A stretch of 7,943 nucleotides of DNA from the NCBI GenBank assembly GCA_031284665.1, contig JAITXR010000315.1:1-7943 (forward strand), read 5' to 3'. A model generated the notes under the pieces. That model worked only from the letters and a program-made list of their open reading frames with translations, had not been told where the DNA came from and searched no databases. Position numbers and translations under genes: made by a program. The stretch is from Paludibacter sp. (GTDB lineage Bacteria; Bacteroidota; Bacteroidia; Bacteroidales; Paludibacteraceae). Shown piece by piece: positions 1 through 6,142 of the stretch. Numbering within the stretch: the stretch's first letter is position 1; each line of letters begins with the position of its first letter.

Positions 1-89
1 AACAAACCTCCGTCTTGCGCAAGTCCTTCGGCTACGGCTTGGGCAAGCGACACTTTTTGAGATTCGTTGTTAGTGCTGTAATATTTCAT
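1..89 (-). CDS. thrC: Threonine synthase, N-terminal fragment (runs off left edge)
   Basis: Threonine synthase is a PLP enzyme that converts O-phosphohomoserine to threonine, the last step of threonine biosynthesis. Only the first 29 codons plus two bases are present. The ATG is at 89-87 on the minus strand. The translation begins MKYYSTNNESQKVSLAQAV and continues with EGLAQDGGL, then runs off the edge. The MKYYSTN start, a conserved KVSL and the (A/P)DGGL(F) turn match the N-terminus typical of bacterial ThrC as I remember it. The PLP-binding lysine lies outside the window. No Shine-Dalgarno sequence is visible, as is normal for Bacteroidota. The best promoter match is far upstream, at 315-345, implying a leader of about 220 nt. 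The call rests on a short segment, but the match is distinctive. Confidence 0.8.
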   Translation of the reverse strand, partial: MKYYSTNNESQKVSLAQAVAEGLAQDGGL

Positions 90-164
90 TTTTATAATAT
101 TATGATTATTTAATTTTTGAAAGTTGTTTTATTTTCAATTAATTATGCGAATCAAAAATCCAAT

Positions 165-253
165 AGGCAAGTCCCGTTAGAGCCCGCCAAACGTAATGAC
201 AATTCTTTTTCTACCTCCCAATAACTATCGGGGGAAGTGCCTAACGGCACAAA
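165..253 (-). repeat. Hairpin-bounded intergenic repeat, copy A (degenerate)
   Basis: Read on the minus strand, this element starts with a perfect hairpin (250-237: GTGCC, loop GTTA, GGCAC). It continues through a G/C patch and then the words GGTAGAAAAAG and ACGTTT, and ends in a decayed second hairpin around CTAACGGGAC (183-171). Copy B at 2763-2832 has the same order: hairpin with a GTTA loop, TAGAA, CGTTT, second hairpin. I recall similar palindrome-TAGAA-CGTTT-palindrome elements scattered between genes in Bacteroidota genomes but cannot search for them here. The element lies between the thrC promoter match and the thrC start, so it would be transcribed in the leader. Confidence 0.5.
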
Positions 254-314
254 AAATCAATAAATTTTCAACTCTTAATTTTCGATTAATTTAACGTACT
301 TGTTAGAATTAGCG

Positions 315-345
315 CAAAATTATAAGAAATTTTCGATATTTCAAA
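315..345 (-). promoter_or_regulatory. Bacteroidota-type promoter, probably for thrC
   Basis: On the minus strand there is a perfect -33 TTTG (345-342), a 19-base spacer and a perfect -7 TAATTTTG (322-315, consensus TAnnTTTG). It is followed by CGC, as at the other promoters in this window. Transcription would begin near 309 and run left towards thrC with a leader of about 220 nt. The match is complete, but AT-rich DNA gives some chance hits, and the assignment to thrC is inferred from orientation only. Confidence 0.55.
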
Positions 346-378
346 GTAAATGTTAATCGAGCAAAACAAAAAAAGTTA

Positions 379-386
379 TATATTTG
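379..386 (+). promoter_or_regulatory. Possible -7 element for the lipoprotein gene
   Basis: TATATTTG followed by CG fits the -7 consensus TAnnTTTG. No TTTG lies at the expected 19-20 bases upstream (the nearest similar word, TGTT, is at 351-354). If used, the leader before the ATG at 523 would be about 130 nt. It is the only TAnnTTTG match on the plus strand in the gap, but it is weak without a -33 box. Confidence 0.25.
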
Positions 387-470
387 CGTTTAGTTTTATT
401 TTACCTCGAACAGCACAAACATCACGAACATTTTTTATTTCTAAATAAAAATTACAAACACATAAGAGCG

Positions 471-502
471 CAAAAATACTTATAATTTAGAAACTGCTCA
501 AA
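471..502 (-). promoter_or_regulatory. Second minus-strand Bacteroidota-type promoter
   Basis: On the minus strand, -33 TTTG (502-499), a 20-base spacer and -7 TATTTTTG (478-471) are followed by CGC. Transcription would start near 465 and run left through the whole gap towards thrC. It could be a distal thrC promoter or drive a small RNA; no ORF starts just downstream. It overlaps the region just before the lipoprotein ATG on the opposite strand. Confidence 0.4.
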
Positions 503-522
503 CATTCAAACTACTCAAACCT

Positions 523-903
523 ATGAAAAAACTTCTATTTTACACATTGATTTTTACGGCATTAATGGCTTGCACAGACCGTTTCGATTTTTCGAAAATC
601 AAACTTAATGATACAAATTGGACGGCTAATGACGACCAAGCATCCTATATTTTAAGTTTCGACAGCAAAGGCGAAAATTGCAGGTTAAGCATTGAATATC
701 ACAATTATCCGTTGCAAAACACAAGTCAGGAATTACTTTGCGAGCGAGGTACAGACTTTATCAATCTCTATTTTTATTCTGACAATAAAATAACACATAT
801 CGGGAACTTTCTATCGAAAACTCAACTTGCACTCTCGGAATGGGACAACGGGCAAACAGGCAAAGTGTTGGCTATTTTGCAAAAAGCAGCATCAAACAAG
901 TAA
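523..903 (+). CDS. Small predicted lipoprotein of unknown function
   Basis: This 126-residue protein has a clear lipoprotein signal peptide: MKKLLFYTLIFTALMAC, with two lysines, a hydrophobic stretch (4-16) and a lipobox LMAC with the modified cysteine at residue 17. Met at -2 is slightly unusual; Leu at -3 and Ala at -1 are standard. The acidic D19 right after the cysteine region does not settle which membrane leaflet it goes to. The mature part (about 110 residues) is polar, with alternating hydrophobic positions (SYILSFDSKG, FINLYFYSDN). This suggests a small all-beta fold, perhaps lipocalin-like; that is inference only. I do not recognise the family. It ends 75 bases before glnS, which has its own promoter, so the two need not be co-transcribed. 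Confidence 0.75.
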   Translation: MKKLLFYTLIFTALMACTDRFDFSKIKLNDTNWTANDDQASYILSFDSKGENCRLSIEYHNYPLQNTSQELLCERGTDFINLYFYSDNKITHIGNFLSKTQLALSEWDNGQTGKVLAILQKAASNK

Positions 904-919
904 AAATTAAGACTATAGG

Positions 920-951
920 TTTCCAAGTTAGCAAATATTTATTTATCTTTG
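920..951 (+). promoter_or_regulatory. Promoter of glnS
   Basis: The -7 element TATCTTTG (944-951), followed by CGCC, is a textbook Bacteroidota box. The -33 position has TTTC (920-923) with a 20-base spacer, one mismatch from TTTG. Transcription would start near 957, giving a leader of about 20 nt before the ATG at 979. The position just after the lipoprotein stop (903) supports independent expression of glnS. Confidence 0.65.
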
Positions 952-978
952 CGCCTCATTTTATAAAACCAACAGACA

Positions 979-2691
979 ATGGAAATTACACTCAACGACG
1001 AAACTCCTAAAAAAAGTTTGAATTTTATTGAACAAATTGTAGAAGAAGACCTTAAAAACGGCGTTAATTCAGGACGCATACAAACTCGATTTCCGCCCGA
1101 GCCGAACGGGTATTTGCATATTGGGCACGCCAAGGCTATTTGTATGGACTTTGGAATTGCGCGAAATTACGGTGGCACTTGTAACTTGCGTTTCGACGAC
1201 ACTAACCCCACAAAAGAAGATGTAGAGTATGTAGATTCTATTCAGGAAGATATTCAATGGCTTGGTTATCAGTGGAAAAACATTTATTATGCCTCCGATT
1301 ATTTTCAGCAACTTTGGGATTTGGCGGTTACGTTTATAAAAAATGGGCTGGCATACGTTGATGAACAAACTGCGGAAGAAATAGCCCGTCAAAAAGGCAC
1401 ACCCACAGTTGCAGGAACTGAAAGTCCGTTTCGTAATCGCCCGATTGATGAAAGTTTAGACTTGTTCCAAAAAATGACTAATGGCGAAATTGCCGACGGA
1501 GCAATGGTACTTCGCGCAAAAATTGATATGGCATCGTCGAATATGCACTTCCGCGACCCGTTTATGTACCGAATAATTACCACTCACCCGCATCACCGTA
1601 CCGGCTGGAAATGGAAAGTATATCCGATGTACGATTTTGCTCACGGACAAAGTGATTATTTTGAAGGAGTTACGCACTCGCTTTGCACTCTCGAATTTGA
1701 AGTTCACCGCCCGCTCTACGATTGGTTTATCGACCAAATACCCAACCCTTCGGGGGGGACAGGGGCAGGGTATCGCCCAAAACAGCGCGAATTTAACCGC
1801 CTCAACCTTACTTATACCGTGATGAGCAAACGCAAAATGCTGCAACTTGTGCAAGAAGGTTTAGTCAGTGGCTGGGACGACCCACGAATGCCCACTATTT
1901 GCGGGTTACGCCGCAGAGGATACACGCCCGACGCAATTCATAATTTTATCGACAAAATTGGCTATACAAAATACGATGGGCTGAACGACATCGGATTGCT
2001 GGAATTTGCAGCACGCGAAACGTTGAACAAAACTGCCCGACGAGTAAATGCGGTAATCAATCCCGTGAAGTTGATTATTACCAATTATCCCGAAAATACA
2101 ACAGAAAATGTAGTTAGCGAAAATAATCCAGAAGACGAATCGGCAGGCAGTCGCGAACTTGTTTTTTCGCGCGAACTTTACATCGAAAAGGATGATTTTA
2201 TGGAAGATGCGCCAAAGAAATTTTTCCGTATGACTCCCGGTCAGGAAGTCAGGCTCAAAAGTGCTTATATTATTCGTTGCACAGGATGCAAAAAAGACGA
2301 AAACGGCGAAATATCAGAAATTTACGCCGAATACGACCCGCAAACCCGTAGCGGAATGCCCGAATCGAACCGCAAAGTAAAAGGAACGCTGCATTGGGTG
2401 TCGGCAGAAAACAGTTTACCGGCTGAAATAAGGCTCTACGACCGCCTTTTTGCCGTCGAAAATCCATCGGCTGACGAGCGTGATTTCCGCGATTTGTTAA
2501 ACCCTAATTCGCTTAAAGTGATTAGCAACGCTCGTTTGGAACTTTCGCTCCGAAATGCTAAACCACTCGACCATTTTCAGTTTCAACGAATTGGCTATTT
2601 CACTGTAGATAAGGATAGTAGCGCCGACAATTTGATTTTTAACCGCACAGTATCACTAAAAGACAGTTGGGCAAAAGAGCAAGGGAAATAA
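979..2691 (+). CDS. glnS: Glutaminyl-tRNA synthetase
   Basis: GlnRS (EC 6.1.1.18) is a cytoplasmic class I synthetase that attaches glutamine to tRNA-Gln. The 570 residues are close to the usual bacterial length (about 550). The N-terminal Rossmann domain has the HIGH signature in PPEPNGYLHIGHAK (39-52), followed by LRFDDTNP (70-77). The acceptor-binding region includes LYDWF (246-250). The KMSKS equivalent is VMSKRK (281-286), followed by GWDDPRMPT and GLRRRGYT. The C-terminal anticodon-binding barrels (about 360-560) carry RKVKGTLHWVSA, EIRLYDRLF and FNRTVSLKDSWAK at the end. The RLYD/GLRRRGYT context and the full-length anticodon barrels separate it from GluRS. Odd feature: residues 256-264 (NPSGGTGAG) look like an extra segment of about seven residues encoded by G-rich DNA. 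ATG 979 fits the promoter 20-30 bases upstream. Confidence 0.97.
   Translation: MEITLNDETPKKSLNFIEQIVEEDLKNGVNSGRIQTRFPPEPNGYLHIGHAKAICMDFGIARNYGGTCNLRFDDTNPTKEDVEYVDSIQEDIQWLGYQWKNIYYASDYFQQLWDLAVTFIKNGLAYVDEQTAEEIARQKGTPTVAGTESPFRNRPIDESLDLFQKMTNGEIADGAMVLRAKIDMASSNMHFRDPFMYRIITTHPHHRTGWKWKVYPMYDFAHGQSDYFEGVTHSLCTLEFEVHRPLYDWFIDQIPNPSGGTGAGYRPKQREFNRLNLTYTVMSKRKMLQLVQEGLVSGWDDPRMPTICGLRRRGYTPDAIHNFIDKIGYTKYDGLNDIGLLEFAARETLNKTARRVNAVINPVKLIITNYPENTTENVVSENNPEDESAGSRELVFSRELYIEKDDFMEDAPKKFFRMTPGQEVRLKSAYIIRCTGCKKDENGEISEIYAEYDPQTRSGMPESNRKVKGTLHWVSAENSLPAEIRLYDRLFAVENPSADERDFRDLLNPNSLKVISNARLELSLRNAKPLDHFQFQRIGYFTVDKDSSADNLIFNRTVSLKDSWAKEQGK
1745..1771 (+). repeat. GC-rich in-frame insertion inside glnS
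   Basis: This 27-base run of C and G contains CCC-TTCG-GGG (1746-1755), a small UUCG-type hairpin, a G7 tract (1752-1758) and two further G4/G3 runs. It encodes PSGGTGAG between QIPN and YRPKQREF. Compared with GlnRS sequences as I remember them, the distance from the LYDW motif to the (R/H)PRQ motif is about seven residues longer here. The composition contrasts sharply with the AT-rich gene around it. The reading frame is kept, since the KMSKS-type loop follows in frame. It may be a captured short dispersed repeat; that is inference. Confidence 0.45.
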
Positions 2692-2713
2692 AGACAAGTT
2701 GATATAGCGGGGA

Positions 2714-2741
2714 ATTGATAATTGATAATTGACAATTGAGA
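2714..2741 (+). repeat. Heptamer tandem repeat (ATTGAnA x4)
   Basis: Four consecutive 7-base units follow the glnS stop: ATTGATA, ATTGATA, ATTGACA, ATTGAGA (2714-2720, 2721-2727, 2728-2734, 2735-2741). Units differ only at position 6. Such short heptamer arrays occur in intergenic DNA of several bacterial groups. No function is evident; it starts 22 bases after the glnS stop. Confidence 0.75.
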
Positions 2742-2762
2742 GTAAATTGAGTTCGATATAAG

Positions 2763-2832
2763 CAATAGCCCGTTAGGGCTTGCATATCAATAGAATAGCG
2801 CATATCGTTTCTGTCTTGTTGTCCGTAGGACA
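2763..2832 (+). repeat. Hairpin-bounded intergenic repeat, copy B
   Basis: The element starts with a hairpin (AGCCC 2767-2771, loop GTTA, GGGCT 2776-2780, extended by flanking GCAA/TTGC). It continues with TAGAA (2791-2795) and CGTTT (2806-2810), and ends in a second hairpin TGTCC-GTA-GGACA (2820-2832). The order matches copy A (165-253), which lies in the opposite orientation. The first hairpin could also help terminate glnS, which has no other clear plus-strand terminator, but no T-tract follows it. Confidence 0.55.
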
Positions 2833-2850
2833 TTCACAGATTTTATTTAT

Positions 2851-2896
2851 AAAAAAAACCGGATTGTTTCCACGACATATCGTGGAAGCAATCCGG
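2851..2896 (-). terminator. Rho-independent terminator of glnN
   Basis: A 16-bp stem (2859-2874 with 2881-2896) has one G-U type mismatch and an ACATAT loop. The arms begin CCGGATTG and end CAATCCGG. On the minus strand it is followed by eight T's (2858-2851). It lies 24 bases after the glnN stop at 2920. Read on the plus strand it is followed only by a weak T5 (2902-2906), so any action on glnS transcripts would be partial. Confidence 0.9.
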
Positions 2897-2919
2897 CTGA
2901 ATTTTTACGATAAAATTTA

Positions 2920-5115
2920 TTATCTGATAAACAGCAGTTCGCGATATTTGGGTAAAGTCCACATTTCGTCGTCGATTATTAGCTCCAATTTGTCGCTATT
3001 ATATCTGATAACATCGAAATAAGGCAATACTTTGTCGTGATAAGCCAATGCTTTATCGTACTCGCTTTCTATCTTGTTGATTTTCCGTCGCGTATCAATC
3101 ATATCGTCCACAGCATTTTTAATAGTGGCAATTCTTTCGCCTATTTCCACAATCAGAGCCGAGTCGAGCGCACTGAGTTTGTCGGCTTTGTCGCCACTGA
3201 ATACTGCTTTAATTTTCACCACATTGTCGAGCAAGAAACTTTGATAGCGAGTAGCAATCGGAATAATGTGATTTACAGCCAAATCGCCAAGTACACGTGC
3301 TTCAATCTGAATTTTTTTAGTGTAGGTTTCCCATTTCACTTCGTTACGAGCGTGAAGTTCTTTTTCGGTAAGTACGCTTGTGGATGTGAAAAGTTTAACA
3401 CTTTCGGGAGTAGTGTATGCCTTGTAAATTTCAGGAACGCTTGTTTCGCAGTCGAGACCACGTTTTGCTGCCTCAATTTTCCATTCGTCGCTATATCCGT
3501 TTCCGTCAAAACGAATTGGTTTTGAGGCTTTTATATATGATTGAATTACTTCAAAAATTGCATCCGGTTTGCTTGTGCCTGCTTTTATTTTAGCGTCCAC
3601 TTCTGCCTTAAATTCTTTAAGTTGGGCTGCCACAGCGGTATTTAGTACCGTCATAGCACTCGAACAATTAGCCGACGAGCCTACTGCGCGGAACTCAAAA
3701 CGGTTGCCGGTAAAGGCAAATGGCGAAGTGCGGTTACGGTCGGTATTGTCGAGCAATACTTCGGGAATATGAGCAATGCCCAAACTGAGTTTTTTCTTGC
3801 TATCAACCACTATTGCCTCTTTGCTGCTGGCTTTTTCGAGTTTATCGAGAATTGCCGAAACTTGCGTGCCAAGGAAAACCGAGATAATTGCCGGCGGTGC
3901 CTCGTTTGCTCCAAGACGATGAGCGTTTTGAGCAGTCATTATTGAGGCTTTAAGCAAGGCGTTGTTTTTGTAAACGGCTTGCAAAATATTTACAATAAAG
4001 GTAATAAACTGCAAATTTTCTTCGGGCGTTTTTCCCGGAGTAAGCAGTCCTACACCTGTGTTTGTGCCAAGCGACCAATTATTATGCTTGCCCGAGCCGT
4101 TGATGCCGGCAAAAGGTTTTTCGTGGAGCAACAAGCGGAAACCGTGTCGGCGAGCAACAGTTTTCATCAGTTTCATAATCAGCAAGTTTTGGTCAATCGA
4201 CAAATTTGTTTCGCCAAAAATCGGAGCAAGTTCAAACTGATTTGGCGCAACTTCGTTATGACGAGTTTTGAGCGGAATACCATATTTATAGCCTTCAAAT
4301 TCGAGGTCGCGCATATAAGAGGCAACACGAGTGGGGATTGCTCCAAAATAATGGTCTTCAAGTTGTTGATTTTTAGCCGATTCGTGCCCTAAAAGTGTGC
4401 GCCCTGTAAGCAACAAATCGGGACGAATGGCAAAAAGACCTTCGTCAATAAGGAAGTATTCCTGTTCCCAACCGAGATAAGAATACACTTTATTAACATT
4501 TGTGTCGAAATAATTACACACATTCACAGCGGCTTTATCCACTGCCGAAAGTGCTTTAAGCAGAGGTGCTTTAAGGTCGAGCGCCTCGCCGGTGTATGAG
4601 ATAAAAATTGTGGGAACTACCAGCGTATCGTCAATTACAAAAGCGGGCGACGAAGGATCCCAAGCGGTATAACCGCGTGCCTCGAAAGTGCTGCGAATGC
4701 CACCACTGGGAAACGACGAGGCATCAGGCTCTTGCTGCGCCAACAGTTTGCCCGAAAATTCTTCGATAATTGCTTCTCCCGGTCCGCCGCCTGCATAATC
4801 GATAAACGAGTCGTGCTTTTCGGCGGTGCCGTCGGTTAATGGTTGAAACCAGTGAGTGTAATGCGTGGCGCCGAGTTCCATTGCCCACATTTTCATTCCG
4901 AGTGCAACGTAGTCGGCTATGTTGCGGTCGAGAGTATCGCCTTTTTGAACGGCGTTTTTAAGAGATTTCATCACATCTTTCGACAAATATTTTGACATTG
5001 TCGAAGTAGTGAACACATATTTTCCGTAATACTCGGAAGTGAACTTGGCAGGTGCCGATACTACGAGGGCTTTTTTCTTAAATGCCTCTTCTACTGCTTT
5101 GAAACGTAATGACAT
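2920..5115 (-). CDS. glnN: Glutamine synthetase type III (GlnN)
   Basis: This enzyme makes glutamine from glutamate, ammonia and ATP in the cytoplasm and is central to nitrogen assimilation. The 731 residues match the type III family (about 730 in Bacteroides fragilis) and are far longer than types I and II (about 350-470). The N-terminal type-III region spans about 1-200 and includes GATHYTHWFQPLTD (82-95). The catalytic part has GWEQEYFLID (215-224) with metal-binding glutamates, RHNEVAPNQFELAP (285-298), the GS signature NGSGKHNNWSLGTNTG (339-354) and NRTSPFAFTGNRFEFR (461-476). A helical C-terminal extension follows (about 500-731). I see no missing motif. Family knowledge: type III enzymes form double-ring dodecamers. 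The ATG at 5115 has no Shine-Dalgarno sequence; a promoter lies about 100 bases upstream. The gene stands alone with its own terminator. Confidence 0.97.
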   Translation of the reverse strand: MSLRFKAVEEAFKKKALVVSAPAKFTSEYYGKYVFTTSTMSKYLSKDVMKSLKNAVQKGDTLDRNIADYVALGMKMWAMELGATHYTHWFQPLTDGTAEKHDSFIDYAGGGPGEAIIEEFSGKLLAQQEPDASSFPSGGIRSTFEARGYTAWDPSSPAFVIDDTLVVPTIFISYTGEALDLKAPLLKALSAVDKAAVNVCNYFDTNVNKVYSYLGWEQEYFLIDEGLFAIRPDLLLTGRTLLGHESAKNQQLEDHYFGAIPTRVASYMRDLEFEGYKYGIPLKTRHNEVAPNQFELAPIFGETNLSIDQNLLIMKLMKTVARRHGFRLLLHEKPFAGINGSGKHNNWSLGTNTGVGLLTPGKTPEENLQFITFIVNILQAVYKNNALLKASIMTAQNAHRLGANEAPPAIISVFLGTQVSAILDKLEKASSKEAIVVDSKKKLSLGIAHIPEVLLDNTDRNRTSPFAFTGNRFEFRAVGSSANCSSAMTVLNTAVAAQLKEFKAEVDAKIKAGTSKPDAIFEVIQSYIKASKPIRFDGNGYSDEWKIEAAKRGLDCETSVPEIYKAYTTPESVKLFTSTSVLTEKELHARNEVKWETYTKKIQIEARVLGDLAVNHIIPIATRYQSFLLDNVVKIKAVFSGDKADKLSALDSALIVEIGERIATIKNAVDDMIDTRRKINKIESEYDKALAYHDKVLPYFDVIRYNSDKLELIIDDEMWTLPKYRELLFIR

Positions 5116-5212
5116 AGTAATTTGAGTTTTTTTAATTAATGTATTTATTTGAGTTTTACTGTTTTACAAATCGAAAAATTAAATGCCTTCCAGCAAGTAT
5201 TTAATTTTCGTG

Positions 5213-5243
5213 CAAAAGTAATACATTATTTTTTATTTACAAC
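5213..5243 (-). promoter_or_regulatory. Promoter of glnN
   Basis: On the minus strand, -7 TACTTTTG (5220-5213) followed by CAC fits TAnnTTTG. At a 19-base spacing the -33 position has GTTG (5243-5240), three of four matches; a perfect TTTG (5246-5243) sits three bases too far. Transcription would start near 5207, giving a leader of about 90 nt. Immediately upstream is a direct repeat (5257-5278) at a position suited to an activator site. Confidence 0.55.
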
Positions 5244-5256
5244 AAAATGATTTGCG

Positions 5257-5278
5257 ATTTACATATAAATTTACATAT
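5257..5278 (-). promoter_or_regulatory. Direct repeat upstream of the glnN promoter, possible regulator site
   Basis: ATTTACATAT occurs twice (5257-5266 and 5269-5278, plus-strand sequence) with a 12-base period. It sits about 50-71 bases upstream of the inferred glnN start site, where activators usually bind. Glutamine synthetase is commonly nitrogen-regulated, so a site here is plausible, but the AT-rich background makes a chance repeat possible. Confidence 0.25.
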
Positions 5279-5362
5279 TGTTTATAACTTTTTAATTCCT
5301 ATTGCAAACAATGCAGGCTTAAATTTAGATGTGGATTTGAGAGATTAATATTTGAGGAGAAG

Positions 5363-5638
5363 CTAACTGTCTTTTTGTTCTTCATCTTTTTGTTTTTTCT
5401 TATTTTCGTCCTTTTTAATTTGATTTAAGAGAAGAGCACTAAAAAGCCCAAAAATACACGCACCCAAAATATACGCTGGCATATTATTCCATATTTCGCT
5501 CCACGACGAAGGGGAGGTGTAGCCTAACATTCCGCGATAGCGGATCCCTACTGTTTTATCCATAATAATGTTCAAAACAAAAACCATAAATGCTAATAAT
5601 ACTGAAAGGAGGGAATGATTTTCTTCTATTGTTTTCAT
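5363..5638 (-). CDS. Small two-helix membrane protein, unknown function
   Basis: This 91-residue protein starts at ATG 5638. It has two hydrophobic segments, about residues 9-28 (LLSVLLAFMVFVLNIIM) and 55-73 (AYILGACIFGLFSALLL). The connecting loop of about 25 residues is rich in aromatic and small residues (RYRGMLGYTSPSSW). The tail (74-91) is strongly charged: KKDENKKKQKDEEQKD. Both ends probably face the cytoplasm, since two helices bring the tail back to the same side as MKTIEEN. I do not recognise the family. It follows the 116-residue gene by about 100 bases on the same strand and may share its transcript; no separate promoter was found. No clear terminator lies between it and the glnN promoter. 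Confidence 0.6.
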   Translation of the reverse strand: MKTIEENHSLLSVLLAFMVFVLNIIMDKTVGIRYRGMLGYTSPSSWSEIWNNMPAYILGACIFGLFSALLLNQIKKDENKKKQKDEEQKDS

Positions 5639-5739
5639 TGTTTTAGTTATTTGAAAATTAACCTTTTTTTATTGTTTTCAACCCAAGTTATGTTGCGCTA
5701 TACTTGAACCGATTACATACTTGCTGAAAAGGGGAAACA

Positions 5740-6090
5740 CTAATTTAATTCTGCCCATTTTGATGTAAAAAAATTTTGTGAAATAAACTCACACTCAAAT
5801 CTTTTTATAAAATCATAATATTTCATATCCGTGTCTATCCAAAATCCATAATTTTTCTTAAAAGGCATCTTTGCAATAATATTTCCTGACTCGTCAAGCC
5901 CAATTTCTCTATTAACAAAGTCATTTTCGTCTTCAAATTCCAATAACCAACTTACTGCATTAGGTATAATATTGTCAAAATCAGGATTAGCAAGCATAAA
6001 AAAACATACGCTTAATAATTTAGTAGCAAACTTTTGGCGTTTAGTTTCTTTGTTTGCTGTCTTTGGAGTATTAATTTTTAGATATTTCAT
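5740..6090 (-). CDS. Hypothetical soluble protein, 116 residues
   Basis: The open frame extends to a TTG at 6111, but ATG 6090 is preferred: MKYLKINTPK is a natural start and TTG starts are rare. The protein has no signal peptide or long hydrophobic helix. A lysine-rich N-terminus (to about 24) is followed by an acidic, aromatic body: FFMLANPDFDN, SWLLEFEDENDFVNREIGLD, KKNYGFWIDTDMKYYDF and a C-terminal SKWAELN. The NREIGLDESGNIIAKMP stretch looks like a beta-hairpin found in small Bacteroidota hypothetical proteins. Some proteins of this kind are immunity partners in toxin loci, but no toxin is present here, so no function is assigned. It lies 52 bases downstream of the 178-residue membrane protein and is probably co-transcribed with it. 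Confidence 0.6.
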   Translation of the reverse strand: MKYLKINTPKTANKETKRQKFATKLLSVCFFMLANPDFDNIIPNAVSWLLEFEDENDFVNREIGLDESGNIIAKMPFKKNYGFWIDTDMKYYDFIKRFECEFISQNFFTSKWAELN

Positions 6091-6142
6091 CGTTATAGTA
6101 CGTAAATTCAACTAATAAGTACAAATTTGTAAAAAATTGAAT

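Larger units (their letters stand above)
90..522. other. Gene-free divergent region between thrC and the lipoprotein gene
   Basis: This is 433 bases of AT-rich DNA between divergent genes, with no credible ORF. It contains a degenerate hairpin-bounded repeat (about 165-253), two minus-strand promoter matches (315-345 and 471-502) and a weaker plus-strand promoter-like sequence (379-386). The thrC-proximal part (90-160) is almost pure A/T with no promoter match. No tRNA-like or clear riboswitch fold was recognised. The minus-strand promoters lie well upstream of thrC, so either thrC has a long leader or a small non-coding transcript starts here. Confidence 0.6.

Noticed and set aside
1456..1854. 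132-residue minus-strand open frame inside glnS
   Set aside because: Antisense to a strongly conserved gene; the translation has no coherent domain and is a shadow of GlnRS codons.
2714..2832. CRISPR-like array in the glnS-glnN gap
   Set aside because: The repeats are 7 bases long without spacers, and the hairpins differ from each other; nothing resembles CRISPR repeats or cas genes.
2639..3022. Small frames across the glnS-glnN gap on both strands
   Set aside because: They run through the heptamer repeat, palindromic repeat and terminator, so they are unlikely to be coding.
3037..3525. 162-residue plus-strand open frame inside glnN
   Set aside because: Antisense shadow of glutamine synthetase; the composition is explained by the opposite strand.
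3979..4392. 137-residue plus-strand open frame inside glnN
   Set aside because: Overlaps the catalytic core of GlnN in antisense, with no promoter or domain.
6091..6111. TTG start adding seven residues to the 116-residue hypothetical protein
   Set aside because: ATG at 6090 gives a natural N-terminus and there is no support for a TTG start.
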